Assembly (NCBI GenBank): GCA_019694515.1
Contig: JAIBBU010000015.1
Coordinates: 1 to 64,000, forward strand
Direction: 5' to 3'
Source: Oligoflexia bacterium
GTDB lineage: Bacteria > Bdellovibrionota_C > UBA2361 > JBGSMV01
Length of the DNA: 64,000 nucleotides
Shown here piece after piece: positions 24,178 to 33,224 of the stretch. The translations under genes were made by a program, and so were the position numbers. The notes beneath the pieces are model-generated. The model was not told where the DNA came from. It saw only the letters and a list, made by a program, of their open reading frames with translations, and did no database searches. The number at the start of each line of letters is the position of its first letter. Within the stretch, counting starts at the first letter, position 1.

Positions 24178-24528
24178 AGCGCGATTATCGAGCGGTTTGA
24201 GGATTTTGCAAGATCGGAGTTTAGCGAGGAGACTCAGAAGCGGTACCGTGCAGGCAAATTCCTTTTCAAACGTATCTTTCAGGTCAAGCCAGACCTGGCC
24301 GAGCGCCGACTCTACGGAAATTTATTAGGCACCGCCGCACAACCTAAGAAACTCTCTCAGCGCAGGGTCTCCGCTATGGCCAAAATCACGGAGCTTTCGG
24401 TTACGGTTCGATTTTGAGAATGGATTTCAGGCGGTACAGGGGTTGCAACGATCGACCTATCAGTTAAGTGCCCCAGTAATACAAATCGAGAGTCCCGCCA
24501 ATGGGGGCGGGTTCTCGATTTATTTCCC
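24178..24528. other. Intergenic region with a terminator hairpin
   Basis: About 350 bases between the solute-binding protein start and the thioesterase stop. The only clear structure is the hairpin at 24483-24521. The remainder should contain the promoter of the minus-strand solute-binding gene; I recognise no gene, riboswitch or repeat here. Confidence 0.5.
24483..24521 (-). terminator. Strong stem-loop terminator after the thioesterase gene
   Basis: Arms AAATCGAGAGTCCCGCC and GGCGGGTTCTCGATTT pair over about 16 bases with one mismatch and a short loop. On the minus strand it follows the thioesterase stop by a few bases and ends in TTT, so it probably terminates the aminotransferase-thioesterase transcript; the stem is nearly symmetrical and might work in both directions. 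Confidence 0.75.
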
Positions 24529-24912
24529 TTACATCACAGAAATTGGGCGGTTTTGATCGTCCACCGCGACCATCACAACCTCGGCTGAGGTAACCGGGAT
24601 CGGTTGGGCGAGGTTGACTCCGCGCTGCGCTTCGACATCACACCTAATCGTGATCGAGGTCTTTCCGATCTTCACGGTGTCGCAATAAAAGCTCACCACA
24701 TCGCCAACATATACCGGCGCGATGAAGTTTACCTCGCGCATCACCTTAGTAACGTATTTCTTGGGAGCAACGCTGCGGGCATATTGTCCCGTGGCCAAGT
24801 CGATCAAGCTCAGAATATGCCCGCCAAAAATACTCCCCAGCGCGTTTGTGTCGCGTGGCATCATCACGGTTCTGATTGAGGGCACTCTTTGTTGAGCGGC
24901 AGCTGGTTTCAT
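24529..24912 (-). CDS. Acyl-CoA thioesterase, hotdog fold (YciA/BACH-like)
   Basis: This 127-residue single hotdog-domain protein hydrolyses acyl-CoA thioesters. The family core is clear: MMPRDTNALGSIFGGHILSLIDLA with the GG and Asp of the active-site helix, then REVNFIAPVYVGDVVSFY and SAEVVMVAVDDQNRP. Length is normal for YciA. It is encoded 12 bases after the class IV aminotransferase and followed by a strong terminator, so the two are co-transcribed. The physiological substrate (short or long acyl-CoA) cannot be read from sequence. Confidence 0.88.
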   Translation of the reverse strand: MKPAAAQQRVPSIRTVMMPRDTNALGSIFGGHILSLIDLATGQYARSVAPKKYVTKVMREVNFIAPVYVGDVVSFYCDTVKIGKTSITIRCDVEAQRGVNLAQPIPVTSAEVVMVAVDDQNRPISVM

Positions 24913-24924
24913 ATGCTTATTGAT

Positions 24925-25740
24925 TTATAGCCATGCATCTTCGGCCTGTCCAGTCCGCAGATAGGCTTGCTTGGCTTTCATCGACATCCTTCCCGGACGA
25001 CCGTGCGCGATCATCTTCCCTGCAATCTCAGTCACCGGGACAACACCGCGAGTAGCTTGAGTGATAAAAGCTTCCTTGGCATCTCGCAGCACTTCCTCTG
25101 CGGAGCTGTCGCGCTGCGCCGCATGGAGCGCATTGAGCACCAGCTGCCTTGACACTCCGGGGAGCACATTATTCGCAGCTGTATACACCCGCTCACCGCC
25201 ATCTACCCAAAAAAAACTACTCCATGCGCCCTCGGTAAGATTACCGGAGCCATCGACCAGCAGCGCCTCGTGCGCATACTGCTCTTCGGCGTATTGTGCG
25301 GCAGCTAGTGAGGTTGCGGCATCCAGCAGCTTAAGCTCCGGACGTGCCCGCTGACCTCTAAAAAGCACCGTCTTAATACCGGTGTTGGTAGCGCTGCCCC
25401 AAGCGTCGGTATACGGCTCGGCCGTGATTCCCCAGCTATCCCCAGTAACGAACCAACGAACCTTAAAGTCGACCTGGGCTTCCCCAGCAAGCCTGCGCAA
25501 AGCAGCAGCTGTTGCACTGCAAAGCAGCTCAGTTCCGGGGCTGCCGAGCTGCAGGGCGCTTAGCCCCGCTGCAAAGCGTTGCTGATGGAGCCTGAAACCA
25601 CGACAAAAGAAGCCGTTACTACTGTTGATAAACCGCATCGTTTCGAACAGGCCCGCTGACCTTCCTAAGAACTCACTGAAGGGTTGATAGGGCGCTTCAA
25701 CGCCATTTAGTAACAAAAATTTGGAAAGTTTCCCCGTCAT
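24925..25740 (-). CDS. Class IV aminotransferase-fold protein (BCAT/ADC-lyase-like)
   Basis: This is a 271-residue PLP-dependent fold-type IV enzyme. Features are an N-terminal GLFETMRF, an RPELKLLDAATSLAAAQYA segment where the PLP-binding lysine is expected (ELK), EALLVDGSGNLTEGAWSSFF and LPGVSRQLVL. This family includes branched-chain aminotransferase, D-amino acid aminotransferase and aminodeoxychorismate lyase (PabC). The small size and LTEGAWSSFF fit an ADC lyase-like role in folate synthesis, but I cannot separate the alternatives. It is divergent from secA, with ~70 bases between starts, and co-transcribed with the thioesterase. Confidence 0.78.
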   Translation of the reverse strand: MTGKLSKFLLLNGVEAPYQPFSEFLGRSAGLFETMRFINSSNGFFCRGFRLHQQRFAAGLSALQLGSPGTELLCSATAAALRRLAGEAQVDFKVRWFVTGDSWGITAEPYTDAWGSATNTGIKTVLFRGQRARPELKLLDAATSLAAAQYAEEQYAHEALLVDGSGNLTEGAWSSFFWVDGGERVYTAANNVLPGVSRQLVLNALHAAQRDSSAEEVLRDAKEAFITQATRGVVPVTEIAGKMIAHGRPGRMSMKAKQAYLRTGQAEDAWL

Positions 25741-25811
25741 CGATCACGGAGTATAGCTCTTTGCACTCCGAGATCATTTGTTCTATATTTCTCAGGTCAA
25801 TTCAGCTTGTT

Positions 25812-28538
25812 ATGCTCGGTTTAATCGCAAAAAAGATTTTCGGCACCCGCAACGATCGGGTTCTTAAGTCGTTGGCGCCCTCGGTCACGGCAATTAATGC
25901 GTTGGAACAGGAGTTAAAGAAACTCACCAATCAACAACTAACTGCCAAGAGCGCTGTCTTCAAAGAGCGCATCAGCCGCGGCGAATCGCTTGATTCGATC
26001 CTACCCGAAGCTTTTGCAACCGTGCGCGAGGCCTCGGTTCGAACGCTCGGCATGCGCCATTTCGATGTGCAGCTAATCGGCGGCATGGTACTTCATCGCG
26101 GCATGATCTCCGAGATGAAAACCGGCGAGGGCAAGACCTTGGTGGCAACCTTGGCTGCCTATCTGAACGCGCTGCAGGGCAAGGGCGTTCACATAGTTAC
26201 CGTCAATGACTATCTAGCCAAACGCGACGCCGAATGGATGGCCCATATCTACAATTTCCTGGGTTTAAGCGTCGGAGTTGTGCATCCCGGCCTGAAGGAT
26301 GCCGAAAAACGCGCCGCGTATGCCGCCGATATTACCTACGGACAAAACAACGAATTTGGGTTTGACTACCTGCGCGACAACATGAAATTTTCGGTGGAAG
26401 ATCAATTCCAGCGCGGCCACCACTACGCAATTGTAGACGAAGTTGACTCGATTTTGATTGACGAAGCTCGCACGCCGCTGATTATTTCAGGCCCGGCTGA
26501 GGATTCGACTGAACTTTATTTCACCGTGAATAAGATCATTCCTGCGCTGCAGAAGGAAAAGGACTATACCGTCGAACTTCGCACCAGGCGTCCGACCTTG
26601 AGCGAGGAGGGCATCGCGAAAACGGAGCAGCTGCTCGGGATCGACAATCTTTACGCGCCGCAGCATATCGACTTGGTGCATCACGTCCAGAACGCACTAA
26701 CGGCGCATACCTGCTTTGAGCGCGATGTTGATTATATCGTGAAGGACGGCCAGGTCGTGATCGTGGATGAGTTCACCGGACGGCTGATGGCCGGACGCCG
26801 CTGGTCAAACGGCTTGCATCAGGCAGTCGAGGCCAAGGAAGGACTTAAGGTCGCCCGCGAAAACCAGACTCTGGCCTCGATCACCTTCCAAAACCTTTTC
26901 AGAATGTACTCCAAGCTGGCAGGCATGACCGGCACGGCCGATACCGAAGCTGTCGAGTTCAAGCAGATTTACAATCTTGAGGTGATCGCTATTCCTCCTA
27001 ATCGGCTGATGATTAGAGACGATCAATCCGATCGGGTCTTCCGAACCCGCCGCGAGAAATATGAGGCCGTAGCGCAGGACATAATTGAGATCCATAAGAG
27101 CGGTGAGCCGATCCTGGTGGGCACCATCAGTATCGAACAAAGCGAGATGCTTTCTAAGATTCTTACGGCCAAGGGCGTTTCGCATAATGTCTTAAATGCC
27201 AAACAACATGAGCGTGAAGCCGAAATCGTCGCGCAGGCCGGACGCCGCGGCTCGGTCACGATATCAACTAACATGGCGGGACGAGGTACCGATATCGTAT
27301 TGGGCGGTAACCCCGATTTCATGGCTGCCGCCAAAGTCGGAACCCGCAACCGGCAGGACCCCAACTATCAAGCTGCCCTGGAAGAGTTCAAGGTAGTGTG
27401 CAATGCAGAGCGCGAAGAGGTCCTCAAGGCTGGTGGGCTTTTCATCATGGGCACAGAACGCCACGAATCACGGCGTATTGATAATCAGCTACGCGGCCGC
27501 GCTGGCCGACAGGGCGATCCAGGAAAGTCGCGATTTTACGTGTCGCTTGAAGACGACCTGATGGTGCGCTTCGGCGGCGATCGCATGCAGAACATCATGA
27601 AACGGCTGGGCTGGGAGGAAGGCCTGGCGATCGACGGTCGGCTGATCAGCCGTTCGATCGAGTCCGCACAGAAGCGCGTCGAGGGTTTCCATTTTGAACA
27701 GCGTAAACACGTCACGGAATATGACGATGTGATGAACAAGCAGCGCCAGGTGGTGTACAACCTGCGCACCAAGATCCTGACGAATCAGGGGGTGCGGGAT
27801 GAGATTCTCGAGATGGCCGCGGATTTGGTAGAGGAAGCAGTTGTGACGCGCTGCGACGAATCGACGAAGGCCATGGAATGGGATTTGAATGCGCTGCTGG
27901 AGCGCTTCAATTTCCTGTTCAACAAGCAATTTACTCTTCCCCAGACCGTCGAACTAAAACAGCAGGTGATCTTCGATGCGCTTTGGCATGCTGCTAGAGA
28001 TCACTATGTCGGACGAGCCTCGGATCTGGATGCCCGGCTCAAAGTGCTGGCGCAGGTTCAGGGGGAAGTGTTGGGCCCCTTGGCTGATGAATTTGGGGAC
28101 GGTGTTCCAAATTTTGATTTTGGCTCAGTAGAGCGCGAGACTTTTCTGTCGGCGCTCGATCACTTTTGGAACATTCATTTGCAAGAGATGGACCATCTGC
28201 GCGAGGGGATCGGGCTCAGAAGCTACGCCCAGAAGAATCCACTGCACGAATATCAGCGCGAGGGCTTCCTGCAGTTCCAGGAAACAATTAACAGTGTTAA
28301 GGAGACTGTTATTCGCAGGTTGTGCTACTATGCTGTGCCCTCTCCGGAAGAGCTGCGCGCTCATCTTGAGCGAGAAAAAGCTCGGCGCGAAGAGGTTGAA
28401 CGGCGATTACGCATGGTGCACGAGTCCAGCTTGGGGGACGCTCCGAGCACAGATCCGGGCGCAGCGCACAAGAGTCCTGAGGCAGAGCGCGCCAGACTGT
28501 TGGCACAAAAGAAAGCTCGGCGAAAATTAAGGGAATGA
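25812..28538 (+). CDS. secA: Preprotein translocase ATPase SecA
   Basis: This is a 908-residue SecA that drives export through SecYEG. The first nucleotide-binding fold has EMKTGEGKT (Walker A) and VDEVDSILIDEART (Walker B, DEVD); the second has TNMAGRGTDIVLGGNP. The preprotein-crosslinking domain and the GRAGRQGDPG segment are present. I use ATG 25812, giving the standard MLGLIAKKIFG start; the in-frame ATG at 25761 would add 17 residues. Unusually, the protein ends in a basic helix (KKARRKLRE) with no C-terminal CxCxSGxxxxHC metal-binding motif, which recruits SecB or lipids in other species. Close downstream is the hemW-like gene (about 19 bases). Confidence 0.97.
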   Translation: MLGLIAKKIFGTRNDRVLKSLAPSVTAINALEQELKKLTNQQLTAKSAVFKERISRGESLDSILPEAFATVREASVRTLGMRHFDVQLIGGMVLHRGMISEMKTGEGKTLVATLAAYLNALQGKGVHIVTVNDYLAKRDAEWMAHIYNFLGLSVGVVHPGLKDAEKRAAYAADITYGQNNEFGFDYLRDNMKFSVEDQFQRGHHYAIVDEVDSILIDEARTPLIISGPAEDSTELYFTVNKIIPALQKEKDYTVELRTRRPTLSEEGIAKTEQLLGIDNLYAPQHIDLVHHVQNALTAHTCFERDVDYIVKDGQVVIVDEFTGRLMAGRRWSNGLHQAVEAKEGLKVARENQTLASITFQNLFRMYSKLAGMTGTADTEAVEFKQIYNLEVIAIPPNRLMIRDDQSDRVFRTRREKYEAVAQDIIEIHKSGEPILVGTISIEQSEMLSKILTAKGVSHNVLNAKQHEREAEIVAQAGRRGSVTISTNMAGRGTDIVLGGNPDFMAAAKVGTRNRQDPNYQAALEEFKVVCNAEREEVLKAGGLFIMGTERHESRRIDNQLRGRAGRQGDPGKSRFYVSLEDDLMVRFGGDRMQNIMKRLGWEEGLAIDGRLISRSIESAQKRVEGFHFEQRKHVTEYDDVMNKQRQVVYNLRTKILTNQGVRDEILEMAADLVEEAVVTRCDESTKAMEWDLNALLERFNFLFNKQFTLPQTVELKQQVIFDALWHAARDHYVGRASDLDARLKVLAQVQGEVLGPLADEFGDGVPNFDFGSVERETFLSALDHFWNIHLQEMDHLREGIGLRSYAQKNPLHEYQREGFLQFQETINSVKETVIRRLCYYAVPSPEELRAHLEREKARREEVERRLRMVHESSLGDAPSTDPGAAHKSPEAERARLLAQKKARRKLRE

Positions 28539-28556
28539 CCGCAACTAAAGTTGGCA

Positions 28557-29765
28557 ATGACAGGCATCTCAATCTATATTCACATCCCTTTTTGCCTGCA
28601 TAAGTGCCCCTACTGTGATTTCAATACATACGCGCTGGCTACTTTCCCTGAACGCGAATATACCGCCGCAATCCTGAGTGAACTCGACTATCGCGCCACC
28701 CTAGCCGAATGGCGCGGACGGGAGGTGCAGACGATCTATTTCGGCGGCGGCACGCCCTCGATCTTTGAAGCGCGCTCGATCGCCAGAATTTTACAGTCGA
28801 TCTCCAGACTTTTTCCCGTTAGCAACCGGGCCGAAATCTCCCTGGAAGCCAACCCGGGCACAATTGATACCGAGTTGCTTGGTGAATTGCGCGAGGCCGG
28901 TATCAATCGCCTCAGCATCGGCGCGCAAAGCTTTAGCCGCGAACTGCTCAAGGTGCTGGGCCGCATGCATTCGCCCGAACAAATTGAAGCTGCCGTGCTG
29001 TCGGCCCGCACCGTCGGATTTTCAAATGTCAGTCTGGATCTAATCTATGGGGTTCCGGGGCAATCGCCCGAACAGTGGGAAGCTGAGTTAGGTGCGGCAG
29101 CGCTGCTCAAAGTAGACCATATTTCGGCCTACGGATTAACGATCGAGAAGGGCACGCCCTTTTATCAGAGCTACCGGCGCGGACTGCTCAGACTGCCGCC
29201 GGAAGACGCCGTGGTCTCGATGATGGAGCTGGCAAATTCGACCTTACCTGAGCTTGGCTATAAACATTACGAAATCAGCAACTTTGCGCGTGAGGGCTTC
29301 GAGGCACGCCATAACCTTGCTTATTGGAACGGCGCCGATTACCTCGGCATTGGGGCTGGCGCACACAGTTTCGTGCGTTGCGAGCCGCCCTTCGGTGACA
29401 ACCATGGCATGCGCTGGTCTAACTTTGCATTACCTAACAAGTATATCAAAGAGGTTTCCTCGCATGGGCAAGCGGAGGGGTGGCGCGACACTCTTTCCAA
29501 GAGCGATGCAATCTTTGAGTTCTTTTTCCTGGGACTACGCAGGATCGAAGGTGTCAAAGACTCCGAGTTCAAGGCTAAATTTAACCTTGAGATCAAACAG
29601 AGCTATCCGTTTATAATTGATATGTTGATGGAGCAGGGGCTGGTCGAGTTTGAAAGCGGCAATTTGCGTCTATCGGATAAGGGTATTCTCTTAGCTGACA
29701 GCGTAATTGAACACTTCGTGACGGAACCTTCAGCCGAACTGCCCCAGGCTGTGAACACGGACTAA
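28557..29765 (+). CDS. hemW: Radical SAM protein HemW-like (coproporphyrinogen oxidase-like)
   Basis: This is a 402-residue radical SAM protein. The iron-sulfur cluster motif CxxxCxxC is CLHKCPYC near the N-terminus, and RHNLAYWNGADYLGIGAGAH is the characteristic HemW/HemN segment. HemW proteins are heme chaperones rather than true oxygen-independent coproporphyrinogen oxidases; the short N-terminus before the cluster fits HemW. I start at ATG 28557, 18 bases after the secA stop; a TTG at 28551 is also in frame. It may be co-transcribed with secA and with the following hexokinase-like gene (27-base gap). Confidence 0.9.
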   Translation: MTGISIYIHIPFCLHKCPYCDFNTYALATFPEREYTAAILSELDYRATLAEWRGREVQTIYFGGGTPSIFEARSIARILQSISRLFPVSNRAEISLEANPGTIDTELLGELREAGINRLSIGAQSFSRELLKVLGRMHSPEQIEAAVLSARTVGFSNVSLDLIYGVPGQSPEQWEAELGAAALLKVDHISAYGLTIEKGTPFYQSYRRGLLRLPPEDAVVSMMELANSTLPELGYKHYEISNFAREGFEARHNLAYWNGADYLGIGAGAHSFVRCEPPFGDNHGMRWSNFALPNKYIKEVSSHGQAEGWRDTLSKSDAIFEFFFLGLRRIEGVKDSEFKAKFNLEIKQSYPFIIDMLMEQGLVEFESGNLRLSDKGILLADSVIEHFVTEPSAELPQAVNTD

Positions 29766-29792
29766 TAGGCGAGACCACTTCGAGCCGCGATC

Positions 29793-31100
29793 GTGATCGA
29801 TAAACATCTCAGGAATTTAGGGCTGCATCGTGTCGAGGAGAACCTGGGCGAAATTGCAGCCAGCGCCCTGCAGCAGCTTAAAGCTGCTATCAAGAATAGC
29901 CGCATCAAGTCCTCTTACCTAAAACCCGGGCCGACGCAGGGATTGGGTATGCTGCTATGCCTCGATATAGGAGGTACCTCGACGCGCTGCGCGTTGTTCG
30001 ACCCAGAGGGTGGCGGCGAATGGGGCGTGCTCTTCGAAGCTGCCAATACCGATCTTAAACCAGCGGGCCAAGATACACCCGGTGCATCGTTCAAGACCTT
30101 TGCTGCCGTGGTTGCCAAGCGCATTGCCGAGAGCCCCGCCATGCAGTTGTTAAAGGCCGAGCGGCTGGAGATCGATGGACTAGGGATAGTTTGGTCGCAG
30201 GCTCAAACTTCAGTGCCGAAGGAATGGGGCATTGAAGCACTGGTCTACGACCGCGCCCATTACGCCAAGGGCGAATGGTTCATTCGCGATCTTTTGGATG
30301 GCGATCCGATCGGACTGCCTTTTCGGGAAGAACTAACGCGCCAAGGGCTTAACGTGCGGCGCACGATCGTTTCTAACGATGTCGTGCTCACAATGTTGGC
30401 ACTACCGGAAGCGCACGCCGGCATGGTGATGTCGACCGGACTGAATGCCACCGTGCTGCTGGCAGCCGAAGAGCGGCGCTATATCCACAACGCGCAATTT
30501 GGCGATCAGCTTCAGATTGACAGCAAATACCGCTCGACTGCCGACTTTCTCGAAGCGGGCAAGACGGCCCACACGATCGAATTCTTGTCGGCTGGCAAAT
30601 TTCTTCCAGCGCTCTTCGCCTCCCACATCACCAAGCTGCACGAATTAGGGGTGAAGGAATTGCAGTCCGTGGCGGCCTTTCTAAGAGCCAATCCTAAAAA
30701 CCTCAGTTTTTCCGCAGCTGACATGGGGGATCTGCTGCATAAACCGGCAGTTTTCCAGGCCCGCTATGGAGAGCGGATGAAGATTGAGCCGGAAGCGCTC
30801 GCGCTGCTGGGCACGCTCTCGGCGGCGTTGATCAAACGCGCCGGCAAACTTGGTGCGATCGTTGGATTTGCCTCGATCTCAACGCAGTTCGAGGAGTGTC
30901 AGAATTTTACGATCGCCCTGGATAGCCGCTTATCCCGGGAGTTGCGTGAGCTCCGCCAAACCATGGAAGCTGCGCTGCCGACGATATTGCCCAAAGGCAT
31001 TAGCGCTAAATTCGAACTGCTGTCTCCGACCGCTACATTGGGAGGTGAGGTCTCGGTTCCGATGCTGGGACTGGCGCAGGCACTAGCGCAAACCGACTAG
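29793..31100 (+). CDS. Hexokinase-family protein
   Basis: This is a 435-residue protein, starting at GTG 29793, with hexokinase/ROK-fold features. The phosphate-binding loop is LCLDIGGTSTRCALFD. The catalytic region is SNDVVLTMLALPEAHAG, where D follows N as in the hexokinase NDT motif. The STGLNATVLL loop corresponds to the second phosphate motif GTGxNA, and the C-terminus has PTATLGGEVSVPMLG. Eukaryotic-type hexokinases are uncommon in bacteria. The first ~50 residues are helical, also like the N-terminal part of hexokinase. The substrate is unproven; glucose or another hexose is likely. Its 3' end overlaps the convergent HD-GYP gene by 68 bases. Confidence 0.75.
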   Translation: MIDKHLRNLGLHRVEENLGEIAASALQQLKAAIKNSRIKSSYLKPGPTQGLGMLLCLDIGGTSTRCALFDPEGGGEWGVLFEAANTDLKPAGQDTPGASFKTFAAVVAKRIAESPAMQLLKAERLEIDGLGIVWSQAQTSVPKEWGIEALVYDRAHYAKGEWFIRDLLDGDPIGLPFREELTRQGLNVRRTIVSNDVVLTMLALPEAHAGMVMSTGLNATVLLAAEERRYIHNAQFGDQLQIDSKYRSTADFLEAGKTAHTIEFLSAGKFLPALFASHITKLHELGVKELQSVAAFLRANPKNLSFSAADMGDLLHKPAVFQARYGERMKIEPEALALLGTLSAALIKRAGKLGAIVGFASISTQFEECQNFTIALDSRLSRELRELRQTMEAALPTILPKGISAKFELLSPTATLGGEVSVPMLGLAQALAQTD

Positions 31101-31881
31101 TCAGGCGCTGCTTCAGCATTTCCCTCATCTGGCGGCAAAGATCGGGAGCGAAGAGGAGCTGAGCCTCTCCATCTAGATAGTTCTCAACCTGCCGGTCGGA
31201 CCAGGCCGCTTTGTAAGAGCGTTTATTCTGCAGCGCATCCACCACATCGCAAATCGCCACGATCTGGGCGAAGTAGGGGATCGTGTTCCCGGCCGCAGCA
31301 GCTGGATAGCCGCTGCCGTTAAACCGTTCATGATGATTAAGGACGATGCGCGCCACCGCCTCAAGTCCGGGGATTGCGTTCAACATTAGAAATCCGGTCC
31401 GCGGGTGAAGTTTGATAATCTCCCATTGCTGCGGTGTGAGGGCGCCTGCGCCGTTTAGGATCTTGGCGCTGATGCAGAGCTTTCCAATATCATGCAGCAG
31501 CGCGCCGCTTCGCAGGAGCTCGATCGAGCCTGGCCGTAAACGCAAGAAGGAGCCCAACTCTTCCGCAAGGGCGGCAACCCTCTGAGTGTGTGTTGCGGTC
31601 TCCGGATCATAGCGCTGAAGCAAACGAAACAAGAAAGCGGTCTTCTCCTGAAAGGAAAGGTCAAAGAGCGAGTTGCTTCCAACCGCTTCCAGATAACGAT
31701 GCAGAAGCCCACCGATCCAACGTGCGGCGGCAATGGTTCCGCTGCGGTTCGAAATTTCGCCTTCTCGGAGCAGGGCGACCTGATCGTCCAGCTGGAGCAA
31801 TATCTCGACTTCGGATTTAGAACTAACCGCCGTCCTGGGGTAGCTGCCGAGGATATTGCCGGTTACGGACGCGGGCTGCAT
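31033..31881 (-). CDS. HD-GYP domain protein (cyclic-di-GMP phosphodiesterase-like)
   Basis: This is a 282-residue protein. The N-terminal ~80 residues have no recognised domain; residues ~85-245 form an HD-GYP phosphodiesterase with LLHDIGKLCIS (metal-binding HD), HPRTGFLML, LNHHERFNGSGYP (HHExxxGSGYP) and AICDVVDALQNKRSYK. HD-GYP enzymes degrade cyclic di-GMP to pGpG or GMP. Key metal ligands are present, so activity is plausible. The C-terminal tail is Pro/Arg-rich. The gene is convergent with and overlaps the hexokinase-like gene by 68 bases. Confidence 0.88.
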   Translation of the reverse strand: MQPASVTGNILGSYPRTAVSSKSEVEILLQLDDQVALLREGEISNRSGTIAAARWIGGLLHRYLEAVGSNSLFDLSFQEKTAFLFRLLQRYDPETATHTQRVAALAEELGSFLRLRPGSIELLRSGALLHDIGKLCISAKILNGAGALTPQQWEIIKLHPRTGFLMLNAIPGLEAVARIVLNHHERFNGSGYPAAAAGNTIPYFAQIVAICDVVDALQNKRSYKAAWSDRQVENYLDGEAQLLFAPDLCRQMREMLKQRLTSRFALVPAPVPASEPRPHLPM

Positions 31882-32051
31882 AACATTTAGGAAAAATCTT
31901 ATTGAGTAGATAATGCTCGGATCTGTGCAAACCGTAGGCAGTATGCCGAACGGTCATTATATGGGTTGGTTTTGAATCGTTAGGACATCCTCCGGCTATC
32001 GCTCACACGGGCACTCCCTCTCAATGCGCATTTCTGTATATAAATAGGGCT

Positions 32052-33164
32052 GTGAATAATACCGCTCAAACTACTGCAAAATTCTGCTTCGCCTGCGGCG
32101 AAGAACAACACTCTAATGCTGCCTTTTGTCACCACTGCGGCCAAAACCTAAATCTAATCAGAAACGCGACCAGGTTGAAGCCGACGCACTGGGCACTGAT
32201 CGCCTGTCTTGCCGCAATCTTGTGGTATGGCGGAAGTACGCTGACGACCTCACTGGCGGGCGCACGCCCCACCGCCGAATTTAAACAGGAGGAAACGCCG
32301 CCGGCCGATCTGAAGGATCCTGAACTTGATGCGCTTCGTCAGGCGGCAAAAGCAGCCCCGCAGAGCAAAGACGCGCAGCTTGCGCTTGCAGCAAAACTAA
32401 TCGAGCTTTTGCAGACTACAGATCCGCCATCTCGCGCCTTGATCTTTGAAGCGATCGAAGTGTTGGGCGTAGCGTTGAAGCTCGATCCTAATGACCGCAA
32501 TGCTCTGATCTCAATGGCCGATCTATCTTTTAGTCAGCAAGCTTTTTCCAAGGCAGCAGAATTTTATAGGCGCTTCCTGGCACTCAACAAGGATGACCTG
32601 GAAGCTAAAGCCAAGTACGCCAGCAGCCTGACCTTTCTTGGGCAATTTGATGAAGCCGTCAGCCTGCTACGGGAAGTTCTGAAGAAAGAACCTAAGAATT
32701 TCAATGCCAACGCCTATCTGGCGATTACCTATGCGCAAAAAGGAGACCGTAAGGCCGCGCTCGAGGCCGGTCAAAAGGCTCTTTTACTGGCCACCAACCC
32801 CGAGGCCAAAGAACGGTTCAAAGCCTTCTTGGATTCGCTTGAAAAATCCGAACATGAGAAAGATGCGGCAGCCGGGTCAGAATCTAACTCTTCCCCAACT
32901 GATGCGGCAGGAATTGTGCGCAACGCTATTGAGTCCAGCCCGGTGGCCGCGCCCAAGCTCAGTCAAGTCAAGGCCGTTGAATCAGGCGCAATCGAAGTTA
33001 CGATGAACGATTTCCCGATGGCCGCGATGCCGCCCTTCGCCAAAGAGAAGCTCTTTAGCAGAATCAAGGAAGCGCTCAAGGCCGCGGCTAGTAAAGAGGT
33101 GAAAACAATTCGCTTCCTGGATCAAGCCTCAGGCCAGACGATGGATCAGATCGTCCTAGAATAG
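32052..33164 (+). CDS. Zinc-ribbon, membrane-anchored TPR protein
   Basis: This is a 370-residue protein starting at a GTG. The N-terminus is a zinc ribbon (CFACGEEQHS...FCHHCGQN), followed by one membrane helix (about 44-64), then TPR units (about 90-230), e.g. KAAEFYRRFLALNKDDLEAK and FDEAVSLLREVLKKEPKN. A linker and a C-terminal ~70-residue domain without assignment complete it. The zinc ribbon would be cytoplasmic and the TPR region periplasmic. The topology suggests a scaffold or cytochrome-biogenesis-like assembly role, but the C-terminal part is unlike CcmI as far as I can judge. Confidence 0.72.
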   Translation: MNNTAQTTAKFCFACGEEQHSNAAFCHHCGQNLNLIRNATRLKPTHWALIACLAAILWYGGSTLTTSLAGARPTAEFKQEETPPADLKDPELDALRQAAKAAPQSKDAQLALAAKLIELLQTTDPPSRALIFEAIEVLGVALKLDPNDRNALISMADLSFSQQAFSKAAEFYRRFLALNKDDLEAKAKYASSLTFLGQFDEAVSLLREVLKKEPKNFNANAYLAITYAQKGDRKAALEAGQKALLLATNPEAKERFKAFLDSLEKSEHEKDAAAGSESNSSPTDAAGIVRNAIESSPVAAPKLSQVKAVESGAIEVTMNDFPMAAMPPFAKEKLFSRIKEALKAAASKEVKTIRFLDQASGQTMDQIVLE

Positions 33165-33224
33165 CTAGGGCCTGACACTCCCCGTGGGACTCTTCATAAG
33201 TATGCATTACTTAGGAAGATCAGT

